From Brucella anthropi_A (lineage in GTDB: Bacteria; Pseudomonadota; Alphaproteobacteria; Rhizobiales; Rhizobiaceae), in assembly GCF_046630315.1 (NCBI RefSeq), contig NZ_LQBD01000039.1, positions 1-64,000 of the forward strand: a DNA stretch of 64,000 nt. The letters are read 5' to 3'. Within the stretch, counting starts at the first letter, position 1; the number at the start of each line of letters is the position of its first letter. Of the stretch, positions 1-8,758 are shown piece after piece. The position numbers were made by a program, and so were the translations under genes. A model generated the notes under the pieces. It was not told the DNA's origin. It was given only the letters and a program-made list of their open reading frames with translations, and did not search any database.

Positions 1-2
1 AT

Positions 3-119
3 GCATGGGCCGACACCAAATATCTCATCTACGGTCAGGGAACCATCAACACATCCCTCAACCAATTCGCAAACAGCTACAGCCTAAAGGCAACCGCCGG
101 CTTCAAGGTCAAGTGGTAA
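3..119 (+). CDS. Autotransporter, C-terminal end (partial)
   Basis: This is the last 38 codons of a gene that begins before the window. The peptide starts AWADTKYLIYGQ and ends FKVKW followed by TAA. It aligns without gaps to the last residues of the complete autotransporter at 367-4347, and the final 30 or so bases are almost identical. A terminal aromatic residue after alternating hydrophobic residues is typical of an outer-membrane beta-barrel end, read by the BAM machinery. It is therefore the barrel end of a tandem paralogue. Nothing can be said about its passenger. Confidence 0.85.
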   Translation, partial: AWADTKYLIYGQGTINTSLNQFANSYSLKATAGFKVKW

Positions 120-212
120 TGGCTGCGGATAATCCGGCTGAAAACCGCTGGATTCGCTTTATGGACAAAGAACTCAAGATATAATCTGAAATTATAGCGG
201 ACAGATTGCATT

Positions 213-270
213 GGAGAATTTCCAGTAAAAGTGTGAAACGGTTTTGTGTTGCAAAAATGCGATGAAACAA
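213..270 (+). repeat. Dispersed short repeat (GCATTTCCAGCAAAAG type), copy 1
   Basis: This stretch matches 25720-25776 over most of its length: both carry TTTCCAG.AAAAGTGTGAAA, then CGGTTTTG and AAAATGCGATG. Related copies lie inverted at 54878-54918 and 61879-61926. It sits between the two autotransporter genes, about 100 bp before the start of the second. It looks like a small non-coding dispersed element of Hyphomicrobiales. Confidence 0.6.
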
Positions 271-366
271 ATAATCATGGCAGCTTCGGCGATTCTGTTA
301 AAACTGGAACCGCTTATCTAAAGAAATACTTATAAGTAAATTATTATATTCAAGAAAGCATTTGCG

Positions 367-3300
367 ATGGCGAAAAAGTCAATCACAACGATGCGCAGAT
401 TGAAACTTGTTCCTAGCACATCTTTATTGGCGCTTATGGTAAGTTCGGCGGTTGCCCACGCAGCTGTCATAAAAATTGACGACCAGACTCTCGACGTGAG
501 TTCGGCGCCCTACAGCGGCACGGGATCATTTATCGTTGGCGATACAGGACAGGCCACGGTTAATATCACGAATGGGCAAACAGCCACGTTGACCGGGACG
601 GGATTGATTACTCCAGGTCAGGTCATTTTCAACGGCGATTCCGGAGCATGGTTTCGGATGGGAAACCAGTCTGGCTCTGTGGGAACGATCAATATTTCGG
701 GCGCAGGTTCAACCCTTAGTTTAGTCTGTAATTCTAATCAACGATGTTTTGATGCCAATCGTATGGAGGCCAACGCCTATATTGGCGGTTTGGGCGCAGG
801 TTATGTTGACGTATCAAACGGCGGATTGACCCAGACAGCCGGGCCTCTTTATGTAGGCTATAATTCCGGGGCGGTAAATGCGAACCCACAGGATTGGTTT
901 AGTCCGGTTCGCTCATCATTTTCCGTCAGGGGGGCAGGCAGCGCTGCGAATGTGGGACCCCTCTATATCGGTAATGCAAGTTTGTCGATTTCCGCAGGAG
1001 CTTCTCTCAGTGCCTCCATTCTTTTGGCCGGACCGCTAAAACACTACGAAATTCCAGATGCCGATCTTTATGACATTCATATCTCTGGAGCTGGCACACA
1101 GGTTAATTTGACCAATGCGCTGAACCTTTCGAATGGCGGCACGTTCAAATTGGATAGTGGTGCGACACTGACGTCCAATAGTGCAGCTTTCCATAATGAG
1201 AACAGTGAAATTTCGGGAGTAGATACACGGCTTGACGTCAGCGGTCGGATTGATGTCGGCGGGGATATTACCCAGTCAGGACAGGGAAGCCTGCTCCGCA
1301 TTTCCAACGGGGCGATTGTAACAGGCAGTAACTTACGGTTACAAGGAGGCAGCAAGGCAGATTTACAATATGACAGCTTTCGCGCCGCGCGAACCGAAGT
1401 TGATATTGATGGCGCTGACACCAGCCTCATCATCGCACAAAAGCTGAGCCTTGGAGGTACCAATGTTATTGAAAGTTCAGATGCTGATCATCGTGGGTTG
1501 AACGTTCTCAATATTTCAGACGGCGCATCCCTCCAGGCATCGAATATATCGTTGAACGGCGCGTCCGATCATTGGACTGATGGAACGGCTGGCGCAATCA
1601 TGCGGGTTGATGGCCCCTCGTCAGCGTTGAAAATCACCGCTGATGATGGTGATATTGTTCTCGGGCAGTCTCCTATTGATCTCCTGGCCGATAATGGCAC
1701 CACGGTTCTCGGGACCACGGCTGGCGTGGGACAGCTTACCGTTGCGAACGGAGGGATTGTGAGCGCTCCTCAAGTTACGCTGGGCAGTGTTGCCAATACC
1801 AAGGGTATTCTCAATATTGGTGGAGCAGAAGTCGGGCAGGCAGAGGCGGGCGGGACCCTTGACGTTGACCGCATTGTCTTTGGGCAAGGCACAGGTACGC
1901 TGAACTTCAACACAACGAATGAAACAACAGTGCGTGCCGTCATAAGCGGCAGTGGGGCTATCAATCAGATAGCCGGTACGACGGTATTGACTGCAAATAG
2001 TTCTGCGTTTTCTGGAACAGTCAATATCACCGGTGGCACCTTGCAGGTGGGTAATGGCGGGACGAGTGGTATTCTGTCAGCCAACATCAATACCGGAACG
2101 GATTCTTCTCATAAAGGTGCCATTGCTTTCAATCGTTCCAATACGTTGATCATTAATCATACCATCAGCGGTACTGGCACGCTTATTCAGATGGGTGCCG
2201 GAACAACTGTGCTGACAAAGAGCAACTCCTATTCTGGCGGCACATTGATATTGGACGGCACCCTCTCTGTATCGTCTGACGCCATGATTGGCGCGCCTTC
2301 CGGTGGCCTGACGCTGGATGGGGGTACGTTGCAGGTGACAGGCACGGCTTTTATATCGCAGGCGCGCGCTCTGACGTTGGGTGAGCATGGTGGCGGGTTC
2401 GACATTGAGGATGCAGGCAATACATTCACCATAGTGCAAACCTTGTCGGGCCAGGGGCGATTGTGGAAACAGGGCGATGGAACCCTGCTTCTGTCGGGTG
2501 ACAACAGTTTTGCCGGTGGCCTGACAGTTGAGAAGGGAACCGCTCAGGCGGGGGTGGCCGACCATGCCTTCGGCTCCGGTCTTTTGACGGTCAATGACGG
2601 TGCGAAGGCGGATCTGGCCAATTTCAATACGATGACAGGCGGACTGGCCGGTGCGGGCCACGTCGCCATGGGTAGCGGTAATCTCACGCTCGATCAGGAT
2701 TTCGATACGCTGTTTTCCGGCGTGATCGACGGTTCGGGTGCTTTGACCAAGGCCGGTACCGGCACGCTGACATTTTCCGGGACCAACACCTATACGGGCC
2801 GGACGATGGTTTCCGGCGGCATCTTGAAACAGGGTGCACAGGGCGCTTTCAGCACATCGTCTTCCGGCTACGAGGTTGCCGCCGACGGCACGCTGGATCT
2901 TGGCGGCTTCGATACGACACTGTCCAATCTCGGCAATACGGGGAACGTCAATTTCGGCGGTAATGCCGGTGCGACACTGACCGTAACCGGCAATTATGTG
3001 GGGCAGGGCGGCACAGTTGTCCTCAACACGGTGCTGGGCGATGACAATTCCAAGACTGACAGGCTGCATGTGAATGGCGATACGAGCGGCGCGACCGCGC
3101 TCAAAGTGAACAATGTCGGCGGCGCAGGTGCTGAGACCAATAATGGCATCGAGGTGGTGGCGGTCGATGGCGCGTCGAACGGCACCTTCTCATTGACCAA
3201 CGGCTCTCGTACCAAGGATGGCAAGCTGGCTGTGATCGGCGGTGCCTATGCCTATACGTTGCAGCAGGGCGGAGCCAATACGCCCAATGACGGCAACTGG

Positions 3301-4347
3301 TATCTCGTCAATCACATAAACCAGCCGAATAATCCCGATACGCCGGTTCCACCAAGGCAGCCGCGCTATAGTTCGAGCATTCCGGTTTATCAGGGCTATG
3401 TTGAGAACATGCAGGCCCTGAACAGGCTGCCGACCTTGCAGGAACGTGTCGGCAATCGCTACTGGACCGGGGAGAACGGTGACGGCCAGACCAATGGCGC
3501 GGTGATTGATAATCGCGGTGTCTGGGCGCGCATCCAGGGGGGGAACAGCCGTCTGGAACCGCAGAGCGTTACCGGCATGAAGCATGAGGTGAACAGCTTT
3601 ATCATGCAGGCCGGTGTGGATGGTCAGTTTTATGAAGGCGCCACCGGCAAGCTGGTGGCAGGCATCACCGGACAATATGGCCGCGCCTATGGCAATAGCA
3701 GTTCGTTCTTCGGGGATGGTTCGATCAATACCAACGCCTGGAGCCTTGGCGCTACCGCCACCTGGTATGGCAATGGCGGTTTTTATGTCGACGGCCAAAG
3801 CCAGGTGACATGGTTCGACAATGACCTCTATTCGAAGGATCTCGGCACGGATCTGAAGGACAATGCAAAGGCGACCGGCTATGCTTTGAGTGTGGAAGCG
3901 GGCCAGCGCGTGGCGATCGACGACCATTGGGCGCTCACCCCGCAGGCACAGCTCATGTGGTCATCACTCGATGCCAGGACGTTTCAAGACATCAAGAACA
4001 ATCCCTTCGATCTGGAGGACGGCAACAGCCTTGTTGGCCGCCTCGGCCTTGCCGCCAATTACCGCAATGACTGGAAGGGTGCTGACGGGCTGATGGTCAA
4101 CACCTCCGTCTATGGCATTGCCAATCTCTACCAGGAATTCCTCGGCGGCACGCGCATCAACGTGGCGGGGGTTGATTTCGACACCGATAATGACCGCACA
4201 TGGGCCGGTGTCGGTGCTGGCGGAACCTATGCCTGGGCCGACAACAAATATGCGGTCTATGGCGAAGGCTCCATCAACACCTCCCTCAACCATTTCGCTA
4301 ACAGCTACAGCCTCAAGGCAACCGCCGGCTTCAAGGTCAAGTGGTAG
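367..4347 (+). CDS. Type Va (monomeric) autotransporter adhesin-like protein
   Basis: A 1326-residue outer-membrane autotransporter. Residues 1-32 form a signal peptide: basic KK/RR n-region, hydrophobic core, AHA cleavage site. The passenger (about 33-1020) is rich in Gly, Thr, Ser and Asn, as in right-handed beta-helices. It carries at least four autotransporter-associated beta-strand repeats between about residues 520 and 830, seen as GAGTTVLT..NSYSGG, GDGTLLLSGDNSFAGG and GTGTLTFSGTNTYTGRT. A linker with Pro-rich NPDTPVPPRQP leads to a beta-barrel from about residue 1050 to the terminal FKVKW. The family exports its own passenger, often as an adhesin; a Brucella Bma-type role is likely but the exact orthologue (BmaB-like?) is not certain. 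The first 2 kb look less G+C-rich than the barrel part. A paralogue ends just upstream. Confidence 0.9.
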   Translation: MAKKSITTMRRLKLVPSTSLLALMVSSAVAHAAVIKIDDQTLDVSSAPYSGTGSFIVGDTGQATVNITNGQTATLTGTGLITPGQVIFNGDSGAWFRMGNQSGSVGTINISGAGSTLSLVCNSNQRCFDANRMEANAYIGGLGAGYVDVSNGGLTQTAGPLYVGYNSGAVNANPQDWFSPVRSSFSVRGAGSAANVGPLYIGNASLSISAGASLSASILLAGPLKHYEIPDADLYDIHISGAGTQVNLTNALNLSNGGTFKLDSGATLTSNSAAFHNENSEISGVDTRLDVSGRIDVGGDITQSGQGSLLRISNGAIVTGSNLRLQGGSKADLQYDSFRAARTEVDIDGADTSLIIAQKLSLGGTNVIESSDADHRGLNVLNISDGASLQASNISLNGASDHWTDGTAGAIMRVDGPSSALKITADDGDIVLGQSPIDLLADNGTTVLGTTAGVGQLTVANGGIVSAPQVTLGSVANTKGILNIGGAEVGQAEAGGTLDVDRIVFGQGTGTLNFNTTNETTVRAVISGSGAINQIAGTTVLTANSSAFSGTVNITGGTLQVGNGGTSGILSANINTGTDSSHKGAIAFNRSNTLIINHTISGTGTLIQMGAGTTVLTKSNSYSGGTLILDGTLSVSSDAMIGAPSGGLTLDGGTLQVTGTAFISQARALTLGEHGGGFDIEDAGNTFTIVQTLSGQGRLWKQGDGTLLLSGDNSFAGGLTVEKGTAQAGVADHAFGSGLLTVNDGAKADLANFNTMTGGLAGAGHVAMGSGNLTLDQDFDTLFSGVIDGSGALTKAGTGTLTFSGTNTYTGRTMVSGGILKQGAQGAFSTSSSGYEVAADGTLDLGGFDTTLSNLGNTGNVNFGGNAGATLTVTGNYVGQGGTVVLNTVLGDDNSKTDRLHVNGDTSGATALKVNNVGGAGAETNNGIEVVAVDGASNGTFSLTNGSRTKDGKLAVIGGAYAYTLQQGGANTPNDGNWYLVNHINQPNNPDTPVPPRQPRYSSSIPVYQGYVENMQALNRLPTLQERVGNRYWTGENGDGQTNGAVIDNRGVWARIQGGNSRLEPQSVTGMKHEVNSFIMQAGVDGQFYEGATGKLVAGITGQYGRAYGNSSSFFGDGSINTNAWSLGATATWYGNGGFYVDGQSQVTWFDNDLYSKDLGTDLKDNAKATGYALSVEAGQRVAIDDHWALTPQAQLMWSSLDARTFQDIKNNPFDLEDGNSLVGRLGLAANYRNDWKGADGLMVNTSVYGIANLYQEFLGGTRINVAGVDFDTDNDRTWAGVGAGGTYAWADNKYAVYGEGSINTSLNHFANSYSLKATAGFKVKW

Positions 4348-4439
4348 GGGTGGCGTTCCAGCTCAATGGAAGCGCCCGATCCCCTTCTGCGGGGCTATTG
4401 TCGAAGGTGCTTCCCATTCAAAGCAATAAAGGGCATGAC

Positions 4440-4757
4440 ATGACTGATATCGAACATCTCCACCAGCTGATCCTCAATCTCGCCGCCCGCTTGCAGGCGA
4501 CGGAGGCAATCGCCAATGCAGCCATCGCCATGGTCTGTGCGACGGACGGCAAGAAGGGTGAGGCGCGCGAAAAATTCCTGAAGGAGACCTTTCCGCTTCT
4601 TCTGGTCAATGCCGCCAATGCACCGGCACAGGCGACCCGACCGGAGCTCGATCAATGGATGCGCCAGCGCGAGCAGGATTTTCTCAAGGCCGATCTCGCC
4701 AAGATCACGGCGCAGATCGAACAGTTGCGGGGGCAGAATAAGGCCGCCGTCAATTAA
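4440..4757 (+). CDS. Hypothetical protein, small helical
   Basis: A 105-residue protein starting MTDIEHLHQL. The start at 4440 is chosen because the upstream part of the open frame is low-quality sequence overlapping the autotransporter end, and an AAAGGG stretch precedes this ATG. There is no signal peptide or membrane segment. The sequence is charged and helical, with heptad-like spacing in the last 40 residues (DQWMRQREQDFLKADLAKI), which suggests a short coiled coil. I do not recognise the family. It lies 92 bp after the autotransporter and 59 bp before the IalB-like gene, so it may be co-transcribed with either. Confidence 0.6.
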   Translation: MTDIEHLHQLILNLAARLQATEAIANAAIAMVCATDGKKGEAREKFLKETFPLLLVNAANAPAQATRPELDQWMRQREQDFLKADLAKITAQIEQLRGQNKAAVN

Positions 4758-4816
4758 GATCGTTAAAGGCGCCATGCCCATTCAAGAACCAAAAGATAAC
4801 AGAACAGGATATTTCC

Positions 4817-5335
4817 ATGAATTATCGTCATCTGGTTTCGATGACCGCTTTCCTGGCCGCCTCGACCCTTGGTGCTGCGGCGGCTTCCTTGCCCGGTGGT
4901 GCCAGCACGCTGACCGAGACCTATCAGGACTGGACCATTGCCTGCCAGGCGCAGAAGGAAACGACCAATTGCACCATGAGCCAGGCGCAGAATTCGTCCC
5001 AGACCGGCCAACGTGTCCTGACGGTGGAATTGCGCAATATGGCCGGCGGCAAGACCGAAGGCGTGCTGTTGATGCCGTTCGGGCTGGATCTGGCCAAGGG
5101 AGCCAGCCTCAAGATCGACCAGTCAGAAGCGCCGGCGCTCCGCTATTCGACCTGCCTGCCGCAAGGCTGTCTGGCGCCGCTGTCCTTTGATGCCAAGGAA
5201 GTGGCAAAGCTGAAAACAGCAGGCAATCTCAACATCACCGCGACGGCGTTGAGCCCCAGTCAGCCAGTGGCCTTCAAGGTCTCGCTCAAGGGCTTCGGCA
5301 GCGCGCTCGATCGCATTGCGGCTCTCACGAAATAA
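4817..5335 (+). CDS. Invasion-associated locus B (IalB) family exported protein
   Basis: A 172-residue protein with an N-terminal signal peptide (MNYRHLVSMTAFLAASTLG, cleavage near ALA/AAA around residue 22). The mature part has the IalB-family pattern: a DWTIAC segment, a second Cys in TNCTMSQ, a central LPFGLDLAKG-like segment (here LMPFGLDLAKG), and a CLPQGCLAPL Cys pair. IalB was named from Bartonella, where it contributes to erythrocyte invasion; in other alphaproteobacteria homologues are common periplasmic or surface proteins of unproven function. Invasion should therefore not be assumed here. The paired cysteines suggest disulfides and a periplasmic location. Confidence 0.85.
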   Translation: MNYRHLVSMTAFLAASTLGAAAASLPGGASTLTETYQDWTIACQAQKETTNCTMSQAQNSSQTGQRVLTVELRNMAGGKTEGVLLMPFGLDLAKGASLKIDQSEAPALRYSTCLPQGCLAPLSFDAKEVAKLKTAGNLNITATALSPSQPVAFKVSLKGFGSALDRIAALTK

Positions 5336-6102
5336 GCAGCCCACGGAATTTTCATTCATCGGCCCAATTCGCCGGGCCGGTGAAGGGTGGGGTGAGGCCC
5401 GTACTTCACCCCATCCACCCAATCTGCCGACGCCCTCTCATATGGCTTCTGGTTCATGGGTCTGCGAAACCGATCATGGAAGAGATTTCGGGATCAGCGC
5501 GCTCCCTGTGTCGGTAGATCGTATTTGCGGGATGGGAAGCGGTTTTAAGCTTCCAGCAGAGACAATTCGGCGAATCTTCCAGCTGGCCCATTGACCGCTG
5601 CTGTTTTTACCTTGCAGACAGCTTTTCCATGGAATTGAAGTTCGGGCAATGGGGCGGCAGCCCCCCAGTCTCGCGCTCACCGTTTCAATTGTCTCACATG
5701 TTACCCGCCGTTTGATCTGGAAAGATTGTCGAGGATGCCGATACCCTCTGATTTCAATTCCAGAGCGAGAATTCGATCGACATATATTTCGAACCATTTT
5801 CCAACGATCGGTCGTAATATGAATGACGCGGGGTACAACCATCCCTACGTTTCATAATCTGGCAACAACCATCCTTGTCTTGCGACGGCTGTGTGGGATG
5901 CTCATTCGATCCCGACGGTAGACGGTTTGAATCAGAAACGAACTGATTTGCAAAACCCCTCCGCTGAATTCCGATGAGAAAAACTATAATAGCATCGACC
6001 GATGCTGTCCAAGATGCCGAACACATATTGGGAGAGCGCAGCGGGAAGTGGAATTCTATCCAACCTACTGATTTTGAATGATCATTTCAGGCTAAAAGTA
6101 AA
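5336..6102. other. Long intergenic region with IS remnant
   Basis: There are 767 bp between the ialB-like gene and tRNA-Ser. Just after ialB there are short inverted repeats, including GGGGTGA...TCACCCC near 5390-5415, which may help end transcription. The middle holds a broken transposase on the minus strand (listed separately). The rest, about 5881-6102, is A+T-richer and shows no gene I can support. Confidence 0.6.
5545..5880 (-). pseudogene. IS630-family transposase remnant
   Basis: Read on the minus strand from about 5814 down, the frame gives GKWFEIYVDRILALELKS then GIGILDNLSRSNGG, a stop, and HVRQLKR. Nearby frames give LPPHCPNFNSMEKL and then KVKTAAV. These match, in order, the IS630 transposase C-terminal blocks normally written YV..VLAPEL..GDIV.MDNL.SHKG, VR..I, LPPYSPDFNPIEK.FAK and KLK. 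Further up, MKRRDGCTPR resembles the M.RR.GW.PRG block. The frame is broken by stops and shifts, and a stretch between blocks is missing, so this cannot make an enzyme. Exact ends are approximate and no terminal inverted repeats were found. Confidence 0.75.
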
Positions 6103-6192
6103 TGGCGGAGAGAGAGGGATTCGAACCCTCGATACGGTTTCCCGTATACACGCGTTCCAGGCGTGCGCCTTCAACCACTCGGCCACCTCTCC
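6103..6192 (-). tRNA. tRNA-Ser (anticodon GGA)
   Basis: On the minus strand the sequence begins GGAGAGGTGGCCGAGTGG and ends TCTCTCCGCCA, giving a 7-bp acceptor stem with one G-T pair and an encoded CCA. The anticodon arm is CACGC-CTGGAAC-GCGTG, so the anticodon is GGA (serine UCC/UCU). A long variable arm (TATACGGGAAACCGTAT) marks it as a class II tRNA. The T arm is GAGGG-TTCGAAT-CCCTC. Confidence 0.97.
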
Positions 6193-6563
6193 GTCTGCCT
6201 TGCTGTCGGGAAACCGCATCGCACGGTAAAAACTGACTGCAAACGTGACACCGCTTTTCGAAAAAGGCGTGGTTAATCGCCAACAAGCGTGTGCGGCGCG
6301 AATATAGCCAGAAAATGCATATGTTCAACAGCTATTTGCAAGTTTTTGCGTCTAAATCGTCCAGCCTGTGCAAAGAATGCTTTCTAATGACTAACCAATT
6401 GAAATTTATAAGTTTATTTTAATCATGCAAATGTCATCCAGCTGGACTTTGAGCCTGACCGGTTCTGTGTGCTATGCTTTAGTGATATCAAAAACACAAA
6501 TCTTCGGAAGACCGGCCAGCAGACCGGCGCCAAGATGAGGGTAGGAATCCGGGGCGGAGAATC
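6193..6563. other. Intergenic region, no gene seen
   Basis: 371 bp between tRNA-Ser and the small membrane-protein gene. It must hold the tRNA promoter on the minus strand and the promoter of the 6564 gene on the plus strand. It is A+T-rich around 6340-6430. No repeat, gene or clear hairpin was recognised. Confidence 0.5.
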
Positions 6564-6887
6564 GTGATCCGATTTGTATTGCGTAGTTTTGCGGTTGTCT
6601 TTCTGGCTTTGGCTGTGATCTTCGCGATCCTTGACGGCGCGCGCTCCGTGGGCGCGTCGCAGATCATGGCAAAGCCGCTCTTGTCCATGTGGTCACGCAA
6701 TGCACCCGAGACATTGGCCGATGCGGAAGCGCTCGTGGCGCACTATATAGGGACAGGAGCCTGGAATGCAGTCTGCATTCCGCTGCTTGAGCAGCCGGGC
6801 TGGCTGGTTTTCGGCGTCCTCGCCCTTTTATTCTATGCCATGGGGCATCGTCGGGAGCGGCCTCTGGGGCGCTTTACCGCGCGATGA
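6564..6887 (+). CDS. Small two-helix membrane protein, unknown function
   Basis: A 107-residue protein starting at GTG, with a purine-rich GGGGCGGAGA just upstream that decides the start. Two hydrophobic segments are visible: residues about 5-28 (LRSFAVVFLALAVIFAIL) and about 80-93 (WLVFGVLALLFYAMG), followed by a basic tail GHRRERPLGRF. This predicts a small inner-membrane protein with a loop of about 50 residues. Similar proteins are common in Hyphomicrobiales, but I know of no function. It ends 16 bp before msrA on the same strand, so the two are probably one operon. Confidence 0.75.
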   Translation: MIRFVLRSFAVVFLALAVIFAILDGARSVGASQIMAKPLLSMWSRNAPETLADAEALVAHYIGTGAWNAVCIPLLEQPGWLVFGVLALLFYAMGHRRERPLGRFTAR

Positions 6888-6903
6888 ACAGGAGGTGGAA
6901 ACC

Positions 6904-7560
6904 ATGAGTTTCTTCGACAGCTATCGCAAGAAGATAGAGATGCCTTCGACGGATGAGGCCTTGCCGGGGCGATCAGCGCCGATCCGCACATCCGCCACTC
7001 ACTTCGTCAATGGTCGTCCGCTGAAGGGGCCATGGCCGGAAGGTCATAAGCAGGTTTTGTTCGGAATGGGCTGTTTCTGGGGCGCGGAGCGTCTGTTCTG
7101 GCAGGTGCCGGGCGTTCATGTGACCGCCGTTGGTTATGCAGGCGGTGTGACGCCCAATCCGACTTATGAGGAAACCTGCACGGGCCTCACCGGCCATGCG
7201 GAAGTTGTGCTGGTGGTCTATGATCCCAAGGCGGTGAGCCTGGACGCATTGCTGACCCTGTTCTGGGAAGAGCACGACCCAACCCAGGGCATGCGGCAGG
7301 GCAACGATATCGGCACGACCTATCGCTCCGTCATCTATACCTTCGATGCGGCTGATCGTGATGTGGCGGAAAAGAGCCGCGAAGCCTATTCGCAGGCGCT
7401 TGCCGCCCGTGGCCTCGGCCCGATCACGACCGAAATCGCGGATGCGCCGGTATTTTATTATGCCGAGGATTATCATCAGCAATATCTGGCCAAGAACCCG
7501 GACGGCTATTGCGGCCTGCGCGGCACCGGCGTGAGCTGTCCGATCCCGCTTTCGCAATAG
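6904..7560 (+). CDS. msrA: Peptide methionine (S)-S-oxide reductase MsrA
   Basis: A 218-residue enzyme that reduces the S epimer of methionine sulfoxide in proteins, using thioredoxin. The catalytic motif GCFWG is present with Cys57, and likely resolving cysteines are Cys203 and Cys212 near the C-terminus. Other family blocks are GYAGG, GHAEVV, FWEEHDPTQ and YHQQYL. The start at 6904 follows GGAGG by 8 bp; longer readings would overlap the upstream gene. There is no signal peptide, so it acts in the cytoplasm. The window also encodes periplasmic MsrPQ (53.0-54.7 kb). Confidence 0.97.
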   Translation: MSFFDSYRKKIEMPSTDEALPGRSAPIRTSATHFVNGRPLKGPWPEGHKQVLFGMGCFWGAERLFWQVPGVHVTAVGYAGGVTPNPTYEETCTGLTGHAEVVLVVYDPKAVSLDALLTLFWEEHDPTQGMRQGNDIGTTYRSVIYTFDAADRDVAEKSREAYSQALAARGLGPITTEIADAPVFYYAEDYHQQYLAKNPDGYCGLRGTGVSCPIPLSQ

Positions 7561-7647
7561 CGGACCGTCAGCAACACATCGCGCGGTTTTTGCCGTGCGA
7601 TGATCTGCCTTTCAGGATCGGCAAGCCGGACGATCTTGCGGGTCGCC

Positions 7648-7854
7648 TCACCAGTGCGGCGGCTTGGTGACCGGCACGTCCGGCGCGGCCTGTTCTTCCA
7701 GTTCCAGAAAGCGGTCGGTCAATGCGCCGAGCTTCCTGGAAAGCTGGTCTATGGTTTTCCACTGTTCGGCCAGGACGGACGACAATTCATCAATCGTCTT
7801 TTCCTGTTCAGCGACGCGGATTTCCAGCTCGGTCAGGCGTTTTTCCGTAGACAT
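7648..7854 (-). CDS. slyX: SlyX family protein
   Basis: A 68-residue protein, coiled coil over most of its length (LTELEIRVAEQEKTIDELS, then QLSRKLGALTDRFLELEEQ), ending in the family's typical Pro-Pro-His-aromatic tail (PPHW). SlyX proteins are short and widespread, and their function is unknown. It follows upp on the minus strand with a 29-bp gap and is probably in its operon. It is convergent with msrA; between them an imperfect hairpin at 7577-7602 may end transcription. Confidence 0.9.
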   Translation of the reverse strand: MSTEKRLTELEIRVAEQEKTIDELSSVLAEQWKTIDQLSRKLGALTDRFLELEEQAAPDVPVTKPPHW

Positions 7855-7883
7855 GGCCGTCGCTCCCTGTGTGCGGCTACGGG

Positions 7884-8510
7884 CTATTTCGTGCCGTACA
7901 TGCGGTCGCCGGCGTCGCCGAGGCCGGGCACGATATAGCCCTTTTCATCGAGGCGCTCATCGATGGAGGCCGTGAACACGTCGACATCCGGATGGGCCTC
8001 GGTAAAGCGCTTGATGCCTTCGGGCGCGGCCAGCAGGCACAGGAAGCGGATATTGGTCGCGCCGCGCTCCTTCAGCTTGTCGATGGCCGCGATTGCCGAA
8101 TGTCCGGTGGCCAGCATCGGGTCGACCACGATGATGAGGCGGTTGACGATGTCTTCCGGCGCCTTGAAGTAATATTCGACCGGCTGCAATGTGTCATGAT
8201 CGCGGTAGAGGCCGATATGGGCCACGCGCGCGGCGGGCACCAGATCGAGCATGCCTTCCAGAAGGCCATTGCCCGCGCGCAGGATCGAGGCGAAGACGAG
8301 CTTCTTGCCTTCCAGAACCGGCGCTTCCATCGGCATCAAGGGCGTTTCGATCGGCATGGTGGTCAGTTCGAGATCGCGCGTCACTTCATAGCAGAGCAGC
8401 AGCGAGATTTCCTTCAGCAACCGCCGGAAGCTGGCCGTGGACGTTTCCTTCTTGCGCATAATGGTGAGCTTGTGCTGGACAAGCGGATGGCTGACAACTG
8501 TAACGCCCAT
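7884..8510 (-). CDS. upp: Uracil phosphoribosyltransferase
   Basis: A 208-residue pyrimidine-salvage enzyme that makes UMP from uracil and PRPP. The PRPP loop is VVDPMLATGHS (about residues 128-138), and the C-terminus GDAGDRMYGTK is the uracil-binding end typical of the family. The start MGVTVVSHPL is chosen because GGAAAG lies 7 bp upstream and the length then matches the family; the open frame continues 39 codons further without family similarity. It lies upstream of slyX in a two-gene unit and is divergent from ubiE. Confidence 0.97.
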   Translation of the reverse strand: MGVTVVSHPLVQHKLTIMRKKETSTASFRRLLKEISLLLCYEVTRDLELTTMPIETPLMPMEAPVLEGKKLVFASILRAGNGLLEGMLDLVPAARVAHIGLYRDHDTLQPVEYYFKAPEDIVNRLIIVVDPMLATGHSAIAAIDKLKERGATNIRFLCLLAAPEGIKRFTEAHPDVDVFTASIDERLDEKGYIVPGLGDAGDRMYGTK

Positions 8511-8758
8511 GATCTTTCCACTTTTCTTGTTTTCTTTATTGAATTTAACGGCAGTTTGCGCCGGAGAAAACGCGTGGCGATCGCGCACGCACAGTTTTAT
8601 GTCTCTTTGGCCATTTTTCGGCGTCAACGCAAGCCGGTTCGATGGCCATGATCACAAAAGGGCTAGTGACAGGAGGTCTGTGCTTGTATCGTTCGACACA
8701 AGCTTTATATGCATAACCGAAATTGTTTTCGTCTTAATATTCAAAAGCAGGATGAGCT

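Noticed and set aside
2077..3069. Minus-strand open frame of 330 codons opposite the autotransporter
   Set aside because: It is the antisense shadow of the Gly/Thr-rich repeat region; it has no ribosome site, no family motif, and an unnatural His/Arg/Ile-rich composition.
6002..6229. 75-codon frame with GIRTLDTVSRIHAFQ
   Set aside because: This is the known false protein obtained by translating a tRNA-Ser gene region.
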